NCBI RefSeq assembly: GCF_025643595.1
Contig: NZ_CP102826.1
Span: 5,208,001 to 5,272,000 of the forward strand
Direction of reading: 5' to 3'
From: Saccharopolyspora rosea
GTDB lineage: Bacteria; Actinomycetota; Actinomycetes; Mycobacteriales; Pseudonocardiaceae
DNA length: 64,000 nucleotides
The position numbers and the translations under genes were made by a program. The notes under the pieces were generated by a model. The model had not been told where the DNA came from. It saw nothing but the letters and a program-made list of their open reading frames with translations, and did no database searches. Position 1 is the stretch's first letter, and each line of letters opens with the position of its first letter. This document shows, in pieces, positions 56,512 to 64,000 of this stretch.

Positions 56512-57822
56512 TCACTCCGGCTCGGCCTGCTCGCGCGTGGTCGACTTGCGCCGCGGCTTGGCCGTCCCGCTCTGCGCCTTGGACTTCGCCGTGCTCGACT
56601 TCGCGGTCTTCGACCGCGAGCGGGTGGCGGACTTCGCCGTGGTCTTGGCCGTGGCCCGCGAGGTCGTGGTGCTCGCCGCGGACGTCCGCTTCGCCGACGC
56701 CGCCGGAGCAGCGGGTTCCTCGGCGGGGGCCTCCGGTTCGGCTGCCGCGGGCTCGGCCGGCGCGGCGGCTTCGGGCTCCGGTTCGGGCGCTGCTGCTTCG
56801 GGGGCTGCGGATCCGGACGCTGCGGATCCGGGCGCTGCGACGGGCGCCGGATCGGTGTCGACGTCGGCGGAGAACAGTTCCGGCTGGCCCTCGTCGCCGG
56901 CGCGCGCGGCGGCGCGCCCGGCGGCCACCCGCACCGCGGCGCGGGCCGTCTGCTGCCAGTCGCGGACCGCCCACCAGGCGACGTCGGACTCGCGGACCCG
57001 CCCGCTGACCACCTCCGGGTCGTCCGGCGCGAAGCGCGACGCGGAACCGTAGCCGTGCCGCCGCGTCCGGGCGGGCCGCGCGTCGGAACGGCGCTGGAAC
57101 GACCCGCGCGACCGGTTCCCGAGCACCTTCCCGACGAGGAACAGCGTGTTCCGCCACAGCTTGTGCTGCTTGACGGTCCGCTCCAGCTCGCCGAGCGTGG
57201 TGCGCAGCAGCAGCTCGTCCGGCCAGGAGACCTTGTAGGCGACCAGCACCGGCGTGTCCTCGGAGTAGCCCCCGGAGCGCAGTTCCTCGACCAGCCGACC
57301 GGCGCGCGCCGCGGAGGTGAACACCGCCATCGTGGTGCCGTGCCGGGCGAACTCGCGGACGGACTCGCCGTCCGGCACCGGTGTCCGGCCGTTCTCGAAG
57401 CGGGTCACCACCAGCGACTGCGCCACCTCGGGCGCGGTCAGCTCGCGGCCCACGGCCGCCGCGGCGGCGGCGACCGGCGCGACGCCGGGCACGATCTCGA
57501 CTTCGACGTTCATCCGCAGGCACGCGTCGTGCTGGTCCTGCACCGAGCTCCACAGCGCCGGGTCGCCGGAGTGCACGCGCACCACGTTGAGCCGGTCGCG
57601 TTCGGCGCGGCGGAAGATCTCCACCGCCTGCTCGTGGGACAGCTGCGCGGAGTCGACGAGCTCGGCGTCGGCGCGGGCGTGTTCCTTGACGCATTCGGGG
57701 GTGACCAGACTCGCCGACCACAGCACCACGTCGGCCTCGGCGATCCGCCGGGCAGCGCGCACCGTGATCAGGTCCGCCGCCCCCGGTCCGGCGCCGATGA
57801 ACGAGATCCGGCCAGTCACCAT
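56512..57822 (-). CDS. Precorrin-4 C11-methyltransferase (CbiF), second copy, with a basic low-complexity tail
   Basis: A 436-aa protein. Residues 1-237 are a complete CbiF: ISFIGAGPGAADLITVR, RVHSGDPALWSSVQDQ near 82, GRTPVPDGESVREFARHGTT near 145 and LWRNTLFLVGKVLG near 222. Residues 238-320 are an Arg-rich segment with a predicted helix (VAWWAVRDWQQTAR). Residues 321-375 are Ala/Pro/Glu-rich, and 376-430 are Lys/Ser/Thr/Ala/Arg-rich, like a histone-H1 or HupB tail. Two 15-bp tandem repeats (56804-56833) encode part of it. The ATG has GAGGAG upstream. Codon use in the tail keeps G or C at third positions, so it is a real reading frame. Confidence 0.9.
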   Translation of the reverse strand: MVTGRISFIGAGPGAADLITVRAARRIAEADVVLWSASLVTPECVKEHARADAELVDSAQLSHEQAVEIFRRAERDRLNVVRVHSGDPALWSSVQDQHDACLRMNVEVEIVPGVAPVAAAAAAVGRELTAPEVAQSLVVTRFENGRTPVPDGESVREFARHGTTMAVFTSAARAGRLVEELRSGGYSEDTPVLVAYKVSWPDELLLRTTLGELERTVKQHKLWRNTLFLVGKVLGNRSRGSFQRRSDARPARTRRHGYGSASRFAPDDPEVVSGRVRESDVAWWAVRDWQQTARAAVRVAAGRAAARAGDEGQPELFSADVDTDPAPVAAPGSAASGSAAPEAAAPEPEPEAAAPAEPAAAEPEAPAEEPAAPAASAKRTSAASTTTSRATAKTTAKSATRSRSKTAKSSTAKSKAQSGTAKPRRKSTTREQAEPE

Positions 57823-57988
57823 TGTTCTCCTCTTCCCGGGTGGAAGGACTACCACAGTGGACGCGTCCACTTCGGACTCGGCGCCGAGCCGATCGGCGGG
57901 CGCGTTCCGGGGACGCCGGGTTCGGCGCCAGCGGCGGCACCGCGGGCAACGACCGTACCGCGTGGCCGCGGCGAGGTGTGAAGCGCGG

Positions 57989-59359
57989 TCACATCCCGCA
58001 TCGCGCGGATGACCCTGCGTGACCCGCGCAACGCGACACGAACCGGCCGACCGATCCCGGCTGCCCGGCCGGGTGGGTGTGCAGGTACGACGCGTGCACC
58101 CCGCCGACGACGTACCCCTCCCGCGCGCCGCGCCACGCCCAGGCCGGTCGCGCCCCGCTGCCGGGTTCCAGGACGGTGCGGTGGAACTCGTGGCCTGCCA
58201 CCCGTTCCCCCTCGACGAACAGCGCGGAGTCCGCGGCCGCCACCGCCTCGCGGTAACCGAGCGTCAGCCGCGGCGACATCCGCGCCGCGGCGTCGAGGAA
58301 TCCGCACTGCGGATGACCGTCCAGTTCGGAGGCCAGGTACAGCAGCCCGCCGCATTCGGCGTGCACCGGCGCGCCGCTCGCGGCCAGCGCGGCGACCTCG
58401 GCCCGCAGCGGGGCGTTGGCGGACAGCTCGGCGGCGTGCTGCTCCGGGAACCCGCCGGGCAGCACCAGACCCCGCGTGCCCGCGGGCAACCGCTCGTCGC
58501 GCAACGGGTCGACGACGGCCACCTCGGCACCGGCCGCTTCGAGCAGTTCCAGGTGCTCGGCGTAGGCGAAGGTGAAGGCGCTCCCGCCGGCCACGGCCAC
58601 CACGGGCCGCCCGGCGGCCGGCTCGACCTCGTCGGCGGGGTTCCAGGCGGGGCCCGGCAGCGGCGGCGCGGACCGCGCGAGCGCGGCCACCGCGTCGAGG
58701 TCCACCGCCTCGGCGACCGCGTCGGCCATCGAGTCGATCGCCCGCGCCGCCTCGTCTCCGTGCTCGACGGCGGTGACCAGGCCGAGGTGCCGGGACGGCA
58801 CGGACAGCCCGTCCGAACGCGGCAACGCCCCCAGCACCGGCAATCCCGCGTCCTCGGCGGCGTCCCGCAGCACCTCCTCGTGCCGCGCGGAACCGACCCG
58901 GTTGAGGATCACCCCGCCGATCCGCACCCCGGGCCGGTAGGTCCGGAAGCCGTGCAGCAGGGCGGCGAGGCTCTGGCTCTGGCCGCGCGCGTCGACGACC
59001 AGCACGACCGGGGCGTCCAGCAGCCCGGCGACGTGCGCGGTGGAACCGGGGGCGGAATCGGCCGGACCGATGCGGCCGTCGAACAGCCCCATCACGCCCT
59101 CCACGACCGCCAGTTCCGCGTCGGCCGCGCCGTGCCGGAACAGCGGCGCGATCCGGTGCTCACCGACCAGCACCGGGTCGAGGTTGCGCGCCGGGCGCCC
59201 GGCGGCGAGCCGGTGGTAGCCCGGGTCGATGTAGTCGGGTCCGACCTTGAACGGCGCGACGGCGGTGCCGCGGCGACGCAGCGCGGCCAGCAACCCCGTG
59301 GTCAGCGTGGTCTTGCCCTGCCCGGACGCCGGAGCGGCGACGACGATCCGAGCAGTCAC
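57989..59359 (-). CDS. cobB: Cobyrinate / hydrogenobyrinate a,c-diamide synthase
   Basis: A 456-aa CobB. The N-terminal ATPase has the P-loop APASGQGKTTLTTG (residues 8-21) and FKVGPDYIDPGYH near 37. The C-terminal class-I amidotransferase-like domain has the nucleophile Cys in HAECGGLLYLA near residue 336 and the His in HEFHRTV near 388. It amidates the a and c side chains with glutamine and ATP. The GTG overlaps the cobO stop. The chelatase CobN acts on its product. Confidence 0.95.
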   Translation of the reverse strand: MTARIVVAAPASGQGKTTLTTGLLAALRRRGTAVAPFKVGPDYIDPGYHRLAAGRPARNLDPVLVGEHRIAPLFRHGAADAELAVVEGVMGLFDGRIGPADSAPGSTAHVAGLLDAPVVLVVDARGQSQSLAALLHGFRTYRPGVRIGGVILNRVGSARHEEVLRDAAEDAGLPVLGALPRSDGLSVPSRHLGLVTAVEHGDEAARAIDSMADAVAEAVDLDAVAALARSAPPLPGPAWNPADEVEPAAGRPVVAVAGGSAFTFAYAEHLELLEAAGAEVAVVDPLRDERLPAGTRGLVLPGGFPEQHAAELSANAPLRAEVAALAASGAPVHAECGGLLYLASELDGHPQCGFLDAAARMSPRLTLGYREAVAAADSALFVEGERVAGHEFHRTVLEPGSGARPAWAWRGAREGYVVGGVHASYLHTHPAGQPGSVGRFVSRCAGHAGSSARCGM

Positions 59360-59970
59360 CACTCGATGCCCTTCTGCCCCTTCTGCCCGGCGTCCATCGG
59401 GTGCTTGACCTTGCTCGTCTCCATCACCAGGTCGGCGGCGTCGACCAGCGCGGGCGGCGCGTACCGGCCGGTGATCACCACGTGCTGCTGGCCGGGGCGC
59501 TCGCGCAGCGTCTCGACGACCTCGTCGACGTCCACCCATCCCCAGTGCAGCGGGTAGGTGAACTCGTCGAGCACGTACAGCCGGTGCTGTTCCTCCCGGA
59601 TGCGGCGGGCGATCTCGCGCCAGCCCTCCAGCGCGGCGGCGGCGTGGTCCTCCTCGGTCCCCTTCTTGCGGGCCCACGACCAGCCCTCGCCCATCTTGTG
59701 CCACTCCACGGGGCCGCCCTCACCGGTCTCCTCGTGCAGGCGTCCCAGGGCGCGGAACGCGCTCTCCTCACCGACCCGCCACTTCGCGGACTTGACGAAC
59801 TGGAAGACACCGATCGACCAGCCCTGGTTCCAGCCGCGCAGCGCGAGCCCGAACGCCGCGGTCGACTTGCCCTTCATGTCCCCGGTGTGCACCACGACCA
59901 GGGGTCGGTTGCGGCGCTGTCGGGTGGTCAAACCGTCGTTCGGCACTGCATTCGGCTGTCCCTGAGGCAT
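59356..59970 (-). CDS. cobO: Cob(I)yrinic acid a,c-diamide adenosyltransferase
   Basis: A 204-aa CobO/BtuR-type ATP:corrinoid adenosyltransferase. The P-loop HTGDMKGKSTAA is at residues 28-39, and VLDEFTYPLHWGWVDVDEVV near 125 and VITGRYAPPALVDAADLV near 160 match the family. It attaches the adenosyl group to the reduced cobalt. TAGGGT (59978-59983) ends 7 nt before the ATG, so the mRNA may be leaderless. I see no riboswitch upstream. It heads a minus-strand series cobO-cobB-cbiF-cbiET-cbiGH. Confidence 0.95.
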   Translation of the reverse strand: MPQGQPNAVPNDGLTTRQRRNRPLVVVHTGDMKGKSTAAFGLALRGWNQGWSIGVFQFVKSAKWRVGEESAFRALGRLHEETGEGGPVEWHKMGEGWSWARKKGTEEDHAAAALEGWREIARRIREEQHRLYVLDEFTYPLHWGWVDVDEVVETLRERPGQQHVVITGRYAPPALVDAADLVMETSKVKHPMDAGQKGQKGIEW

Positions 59971-60054
59971 GCGGACGACCCTAACCAACGCCCGCACCCC
60001 CGTCCCCGGGCACGTGCCGACCCGCACGTCCCGCGACACCGCGGAATTCCGGGC

Positions 60055-60867
60055 TCAACGCGTCAGCGCACGCATCCGGTCGGCCGACTCCGCGTCGGCC
60101 GGGGCCCGGGTGATGATCTGCACATCGACGTCCTCGGCGGCCAGCAGTTTCGTGGTGCGCAGCCGGAGCGCACCGACGCGCGGGTGCCGGTACTCGCGGT
60201 GCACCGGCTCGAACGCGGCGACGTCGTAGCGCTCCCACCAGCACCGGAAGTCGGCGTCGGTCTCGCGCAGACCGGCCACCACCTCGGCGAACCGGGTGTC
60301 GGTCGGTTTGCGGTCGGCCAGCGCGTGGAACTGCGCGAGCAGGTGCCGGGCGTGCACCTCCCAGTCGACCAGCAGCCGCCGCATCGGCCGCCAGCCGAAC
60401 ATCAGCCACAGCATGTTCCGCCGGTGCGGCGGCAGCGCCGCGAAGTCGGTGAACAGCGCCGCCTCGGCCGGGTTCCAGTCGAGGAGGTCCCAGTGGGCGT
60501 CGCGCAGGCAGGACGGCTGGGGCCAGAGCCGGGCGACGACGTCGCGCAGATGGCCGAGCTCCCGGGCCGGCCCGGACTCCGGCGGCAGCTCCCCCGCCAG
60601 CAGGTACAGGTGCCGCCGCTCCGACGCCGACATCGCCAGCGCCGCGGCCACCGCGCCGAGCACCTGCCGGGAGACGTTGATGTCGCGGCCCTGCTCCAGC
60701 CACGTGTACCAGCTGACGCTGACACCGGAGAGCTCAGCGACCTCTTCGCGCCGCAGCCCCCGCGTGCGCCGCCGCCCGACACGCGGCAGACCAACTGCCT
60801 CGGGGGTCAACCGCTCCCGCCGGGTGCGCAGGAACCGGCCGAGCGCCCGCCGCGCCGCTTCGTGCAC
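60055..60867 (-). CDS. XRE/MmyB-type transcriptional regulator
   Basis: A 270-aa regulator. The HTH is at about residues 35-90 (GLRREEVAELSGVSVSWYTWLEQGR) and the MmyB-like ligand-binding domain at about 105-265 (DAHWDLLDWNPAEAALF; RTTKLLAAEDVDVQI). This family often regulates a neighbouring gene. It is divergent from an MFS exporter and shares 90 nt with it, in which a 14-bp palindrome lies. GTG start with AGGAGA upstream. The ligand is unknown, a fatty acid in some structures. Confidence 0.9.
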   Translation of the reverse strand: MHEAARRALGRFLRTRRERLTPEAVGLPRVGRRRTRGLRREEVAELSGVSVSWYTWLEQGRDINVSRQVLGAVAAALAMSASERRHLYLLAGELPPESGPARELGHLRDVVARLWPQPSCLRDAHWDLLDWNPAEAALFTDFAALPPHRRNMLWLMFGWRPMRRLLVDWEVHARHLLAQFHALADRKPTDTRFAEVVAGLRETDADFRCWWERYDVAAFEPVHREYRHPRVGALRLRTTKLLAAEDVDVQIITRAPADAESADRMRALTR

Positions 60868-60925
60868 CGCCGTCTCCTGTTACCACCGCTCCCTGGATAC
60901 CGCCGGGACCATTCTCGACCATCGG

Positions 60926-60939
60926 CGGGGAATTCCCCG
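60926..60939. promoter_or_regulatory. 14-bp palindrome between regulator and MFS genes
   Basis: CGGGGAATTCCCCG is a perfect palindrome, 18 nt before the MFS ATG and 59 nt before the regulator's GTG. It is a good candidate operator for the MmyB-type regulator. Confidence 0.55.
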
Positions 60940-60956
60940 AACCGCAGGAGCCGCCG

Positions 60957-62144
60957 ATGTCCGCTGCCCACCGACCACCGCGGGTGCTGTCCCTGGCCTC
61001 GCTGATCAGCAACTTCGACCGGTTCGCGGTGACGCCGCTGCTGGTGCTGATCGCGGCGGGGCTGGGCGTCCCGTTCGCCGCCGCGGTCACCGCGGCCAGC
61101 GGGTACTTCCTCGCCTACGGGCTGTCCCAGCCGGTGTGGGGCGTGCTGTCGGACCGGTTCGGCCGCGTCGCCCTGCTGCGCTGGACGCTGTTCGGCGCGG
61201 CGCTGGCCGGGCTCGCCTCGGCGGTCGCGCCGACGCTGCCCGCGCTGGTCGCGGCACGGCTGCTCGCGGGTGCGTGCTTCGGAGCGGTCGTCCCGACGTC
61301 GCTGACCTACGTCGGCGACACCGTGCCGCAGCCGTGGCGGCAGAGCGCGCTGTCCGACCTGATGGCGGGGATGGCCGTGGGCATGGCGCTGGCCACCGCG
61401 GTCGGCGGCGTGCTGGCGAGCCTGCTGGACTGGCGCGCGGTGTTCGCGCTGCCCGCGCTGTGCGCGGCGGGGTGCGGCGTGCTGGTGCGCGGGCTTGCCG
61501 AACCGCCGCGCGCGGGCGTCGACGGGGTCCGCGAGCACCTGAGGTCGGTGCTGACCGACCGCTGGGCGCTGCTGGTGTTCGGCCTCGGCTTCGGGGAGGG
61601 CGCGGTGCTGCTGGGCGCCCTGGCCCTGCTGGCGTCGGCGCTGGTGCGCCAGGGCGTGGACGTCGCGGTGGCCGGGCTCGCCACCGGCGCCTACGGGCTC
61701 GCCGTGCTGCTGTTCTCCCGGGTGGTGAAGAAGTTGGCCCGGCGCGTGGAGGGCTGGCAGCTCATCGCGATCGGCGGCGTCCAGCTGTTCCTCGGCTACG
61801 CGGTCGTGGCGGTGGTGGTGGCACCGGCCGCCGTGGTCGTCACCGCGTTGCTGCTCGGTGGCGCCTGGTCGTTCCTGCACTCGTCGCTGCAGAACTGGAC
61901 CAGCGAGGTGGCGCCACGAGCCCGCGGCACGGCGGTGTCGCTGTTCACCGCGGCTCTGTTCCTCGGCAGCGCGGCCGCTTCGGCGGCGGCCGGACCGCTC
62001 GCGCAGCGGGGCGCCTACGGCACCGTGTTCACCGTGGCCGCGGTGGCGGCCGTGCCGCTCGCCGTGGTGGCGGCCGCGTCCCGCCGCCGCTACCAGCGCC
62101 TGTCGGCCGCGCCCCGCGCCGAGCGGCAGGGCACCGCGCAATGA
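60957..62144 (+). CDS. MFS transporter
   Basis: A 395-aa major facilitator with about twelve helices. The first loop carries PVWGVLSDRFGRVALLRW, the classic GxxxDRxGR motif, near residue 60. Most hydrophobic segments are Ala/Leu/Val-rich. The substrate is unknown; the divergent MmyB-type regulator suggests a drug or metabolite exporter. The ATG at 60957 has AGGAG 8 nt upstream. It lies beside the cobalamin genes, but no direct link to the pathway is seen. Confidence 0.88.
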   Translation: MSAAHRPPRVLSLASLISNFDRFAVTPLLVLIAAGLGVPFAAAVTAASGYFLAYGLSQPVWGVLSDRFGRVALLRWTLFGAALAGLASAVAPTLPALVAARLLAGACFGAVVPTSLTYVGDTVPQPWRQSALSDLMAGMAVGMALATAVGGVLASLLDWRAVFALPALCAAGCGVLVRGLAEPPRAGVDGVREHLRSVLTDRWALLVFGLGFGEGAVLLGALALLASALVRQGVDVAVAGLATGAYGLAVLLFSRVVKKLARRVEGWQLIAIGGVQLFLGYAVVAVVVAPAAVVVTALLLGGAWSFLHSSLQNWTSEVAPRARGTAVSLFTAALFLGSAAASAAAGPLAQRGAYGTVFTVAAVAAVPLAVVAAASRRRYQRLSAAPRAERQGTAQ

Positions 62145-62148
62145 AGAA

Positions 62149-62191
62149 CCCCCGCACTCAACCGGCCTGGGGGTCACCGGGAGCGCGGGGG
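62149..62191 (+). terminator. Terminator after the MFS gene
   Basis: CCCCCGC (62149-62155) pairs with GCGGGGG (62185-62191), with further short stems inside (57-59 with 81-83, and CCGG with CCGG). It starts 5 nt after the stop codon. A short T run follows. More stem-forming sequence continues to 62225 between the two convergent genes. Confidence 0.65.
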
Positions 62192-62295
62192 CACTTTCGA
62201 GGTCCACCCCTGGGGGTCAGGTGGACGGCAGTCACCGTACCAATCCGCTCGGCGGTTCCGTAGGCGCGAACTCCGATCTCGTAACCAAAACGAAA

Positions 62296-64000
62296 TCAAG
62301 CGGCCCGGAGGTGGTCACCTCGGGCGGCACGCACGACCCCGGCGACGTTGTCCGCCGACAGTTCCTCCAACCGCAGGCAGGCGGCGTCCAGGACGGCCGC
62401 GACCCGCCCGGCCAGACCCAGCCGCACCGGGCCGTTCTCGCAGTCGACCACAACGGACGCGACGTCCAGTCCGGCGAGCAGCTCCGCCGCGCGCAGCGCG
62501 TCGTCGACGGCCCGCCGGGACCGCGATCCGCCGGAAACGCCGGAATCGACCGGAACGGTCGCTTTCCCGTCGGTGAGCAGCACCAGCAGCGCGCGGCGGC
62601 GCGGATCCCGGGTCCGCTCGGTCTGGACCACCTTGCGCGTTTTCAGCAGACCGTCGGCCAGCGGCGTCCGGCCTCCGGTGCGCAACCGCCGCATCCGCGT
62701 CGCCGCGACGTCCACAGAGGACGTCGGCGGGAGCGCCACCTCGGCCGCGTCGCCGCGGAAGGTGACCACGCCGACCTTGTCCCGCCGCTGGTAGGCGTCC
62801 CGCAGCAGGGACAGCACCGCACCGCTGACGGCCGACATCCGCTCCCGGGCGGCCATCGACCCCGAGGCGTCGACGGCGAACAGCACGAGGTTGCCCTCGC
62901 GTCCCTCCCGGACGGCGTGCCGCACGTCGTCGCGCCGCAGCACGAGCCCGGGACCGCTGCGCCCGCGCGCCGCCTGGTGCGGCGCGGCCGCGGCGAGGGT
63001 CGCCGCCAGGTGGATCCCACTGCCCTCCGAAGTGGACGGGCGGACGCTGCGACCGCTGCGCGAACGGGCCCGCGAACGCCGCCCGGGTGCGCCGTCACCG
63101 AGGCCCGGGACCTGCAACAACCGCGCCCGGAACGCCGGGGCGGGAGCGGCGGGCGGGCGCTGCGAGGGGGCCTGCCCGTTGCCGCCGTGCTCCGGCGGTT
63201 CGGCGCCCTCGCCGCCGCCGTCGGACGGGCCGTCGTCGGGCTCCGCCGGCGGCTGACCGCCACCGGGCCCGCCGTCCGGTGGGTCGTCCGGCGGGGTGTC
63301 GTCGCCGTCGGCGTGCTCGGCCGCCTCGGACAGCGCCTCCCGGAGCTGGTCGTCGTCGATGCCCGGCTCGTCGAACGGGTCGCGGCGCCGCCGGTGCGGC
63401 AGCGCCAGCCGCGCCGCGGCCTCCACGTCGGCTTCGGCGACCGCCTCGGCACCCCGCCACGCGGCGTGCGCGACGGCCGTGCGCGCCACCACCAGGTCGG
63501 CGCGCATGCCGTCGACGTCGAACGACGCGCACAGCGCGGAGATGCGCCGCACCTCCGAGTCGGGCAGCCGAACGGAGTCGACGCGCCGACGCGCGTCGGC
63601 GATGCGCCGGGCGAGTTCGGCGTCGGATTCGGCCCACTGCTCGGCGAATCCGACGGGGTCGGCCTCGAAAGCCAGCCGGCGCCGCACCACCTCGGTGCGG
63701 GTCGCGACATCGCGCGAGGCGGCGACCTGCACGGTCAGGCCGAACCGGTCGAGCAGCTGCGGGCGCAGCTCCCCCTCCTCCGGGTTCATGGTGCCCACCA
63801 GCAGGAACGACGCCGCGTGCGAGACCGACACGCCCTCGCGCTCGACGTGCGCGCGCCCCATCGCGGCGGCGTCGAGCAGCAGGTCGACGAGGTGGTCGTG
63901 CAGCAGGTTGACCTCGTCGACGTAGAGCACGCCCCGGTGCGCGGCGGCCAGCAGGCCGGGTTGGAACGCGCGGACCCCGTCGGTCAGGGCGCGTTCCAGG
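62296..64000 (-). CDS. ChlI/ChlD-like chelatase ATPase with VWA domain, 3' part
   Basis: The gene runs past the window end; 568 codons are visible. The first part is the AAA+ region: Walker B-like [11 protein letters not shown] and [20 protein letters not shown]. The middle (about 225-300) is an acidic Asp/Pro/Gly-rich linker. The last 190 residues form a VWA domain with the MIDAS motif DASGSM and a later TDGKAT. Proteins combining ChlI and ChlD parts serve as motor for CobN in actinobacteria that lack CobS and CobT, so this is probably the cobaltochelatase partner. It lies upstream of cobO in other genomes that I recall. Confidence 0.9.
   Translation of the reverse strand, partial: LERALTDGVRAFQPGLLAAAHRGVLYVDEVNLLHDHLVDLLLDAAAMGRAHVEREGVSVSHAASFLLVGTMNPEEGELRPQLLDRFGLTVQVAASRDVATRTEVVRRRLAFEADPVGFAEQWAESDAELARRIADARRRVDSVRLPDSEVRRISALCASFDVDGMRADLVVARTAVAHAAWRGAEAVAEADVEAAARLALPHRRRRDPFDEPGIDDDQLREALSEAAEHADGDDTPPDDPPDGGPGGGQPPAEPDDGPSDGGGEGAEPPEHGGNGQAPSQRPPAAPAPAFRARLLQVPGLGDGAPGRRSRARSRSGRSVRPSTSEGSGIHLAATLAAAAPHQAARGRSGPGLVLRRDDVRHAVREGREGNLVLFAVDASGSMAARERMSAVSGAVLSLLRDAYQRRDKVGVVTFRGDAAEVALPPTSSVDVAATRMRRLRTGGRTPLADGLLKTRKVVQTERTRDPRRRALLVLLTDGKATVPVDSGVSGGSRSRRAVDDALRAAELLAGLDVASVVVDCENGPVRLGLAGRVAAVLDAACLRLEELSADNVAGVVRAARGDHLRAA

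Noticed and set aside
56512..57111. Possible frameshift creating the tail of the second CbiF
   Set aside because: Codons in the tail keep G or C at the third position in the same frame as the enzyme, and composition shifts gradually rather than at one point. A true extension is more likely.

Overview
This is 64 kb of chromosome from a very high-G+C actinobacterium. Nearly every codon ends in G or C, GTG and TTG starts are frequent, and many genes look leaderless. The gene order from ftsK through rnj, dapA, thyX, dapB, pepR, pnp, rpsO, ribF, truB, def, a MATE gene, nrnA, rbfA, infB, ylxR, nusA and rimP to proS matches, as I recall it, the order in Mycobacterium tuberculosis. Absence of mycobacterial-specific genes and a small chaplin-like secreted protein suggest the Pseudonocardiales, but the genus cannot be fixed from this window.

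Region 1 (1-11.3 kb): the start of ftsK, a PlsC-type acyltransferase, a chaplin-like secreted peptide, RNase J, dapA, a TIGR03085 protein, thyX, a HicB-like/DUF4097 pair, a YcaQ-type DNA glycosylase, a GNAT and small membrane proteins. Region 2 (11.3-29.3 kb, almost all minus strand): a housekeeping string for lysine synthesis (dapB), RNA decay (pnp), ribosome maturation, translation initiation and tRNA/flavin modification, punctuated by GC-rich hairpins. Region 3 (29.3-36.9 kb): a lipoprotein/DUF4439 pair, a class-V aminotransferase, YjbQ, a HAD phosphatase, proS, yaaA and a PPOX-family protein.

Region 4 (36.9-64 kb) is a large cobalamin region. The first half holds cobL, cobM, cbiD, cobK, cobIJ, cobH, cobG and cobN. 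cobN is preceded by a cobalamin riboswitch and a 21-codon leader ORF that overlaps it by ATGA. The second half holds a riboswitch-controlled NicO transporter gene with cobA. Next come an aromatic-amino-acid decarboxylase gene, a CbiG-CbiH fusion gene, a second cbiET, a second cbiF with a histone-H1-like tail, cobB, cobO, a MmyB-type regulator divergent from an MFS exporter, and the 3' part of a ChlI/ChlD-like chelatase gene. Together these cover precorrin-2 formation, most ring methylation and contraction steps, cobalt uptake and insertion, a,c-amidation and adenosylation. CobF, CobQ, CobC/CobD and the nucleotide-loop genes are not in the window.

The most interesting features are the paralogous second set of corrin-ring enzymes, in which the CbiG-CbiH fusion has lost landmark motifs, the basic tail on the second CbiF, and the riboswitch plus leader-ORF arrangement at cobN. 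I saw no rRNA, tRNA, CRISPR array, insertion sequence or prophage.
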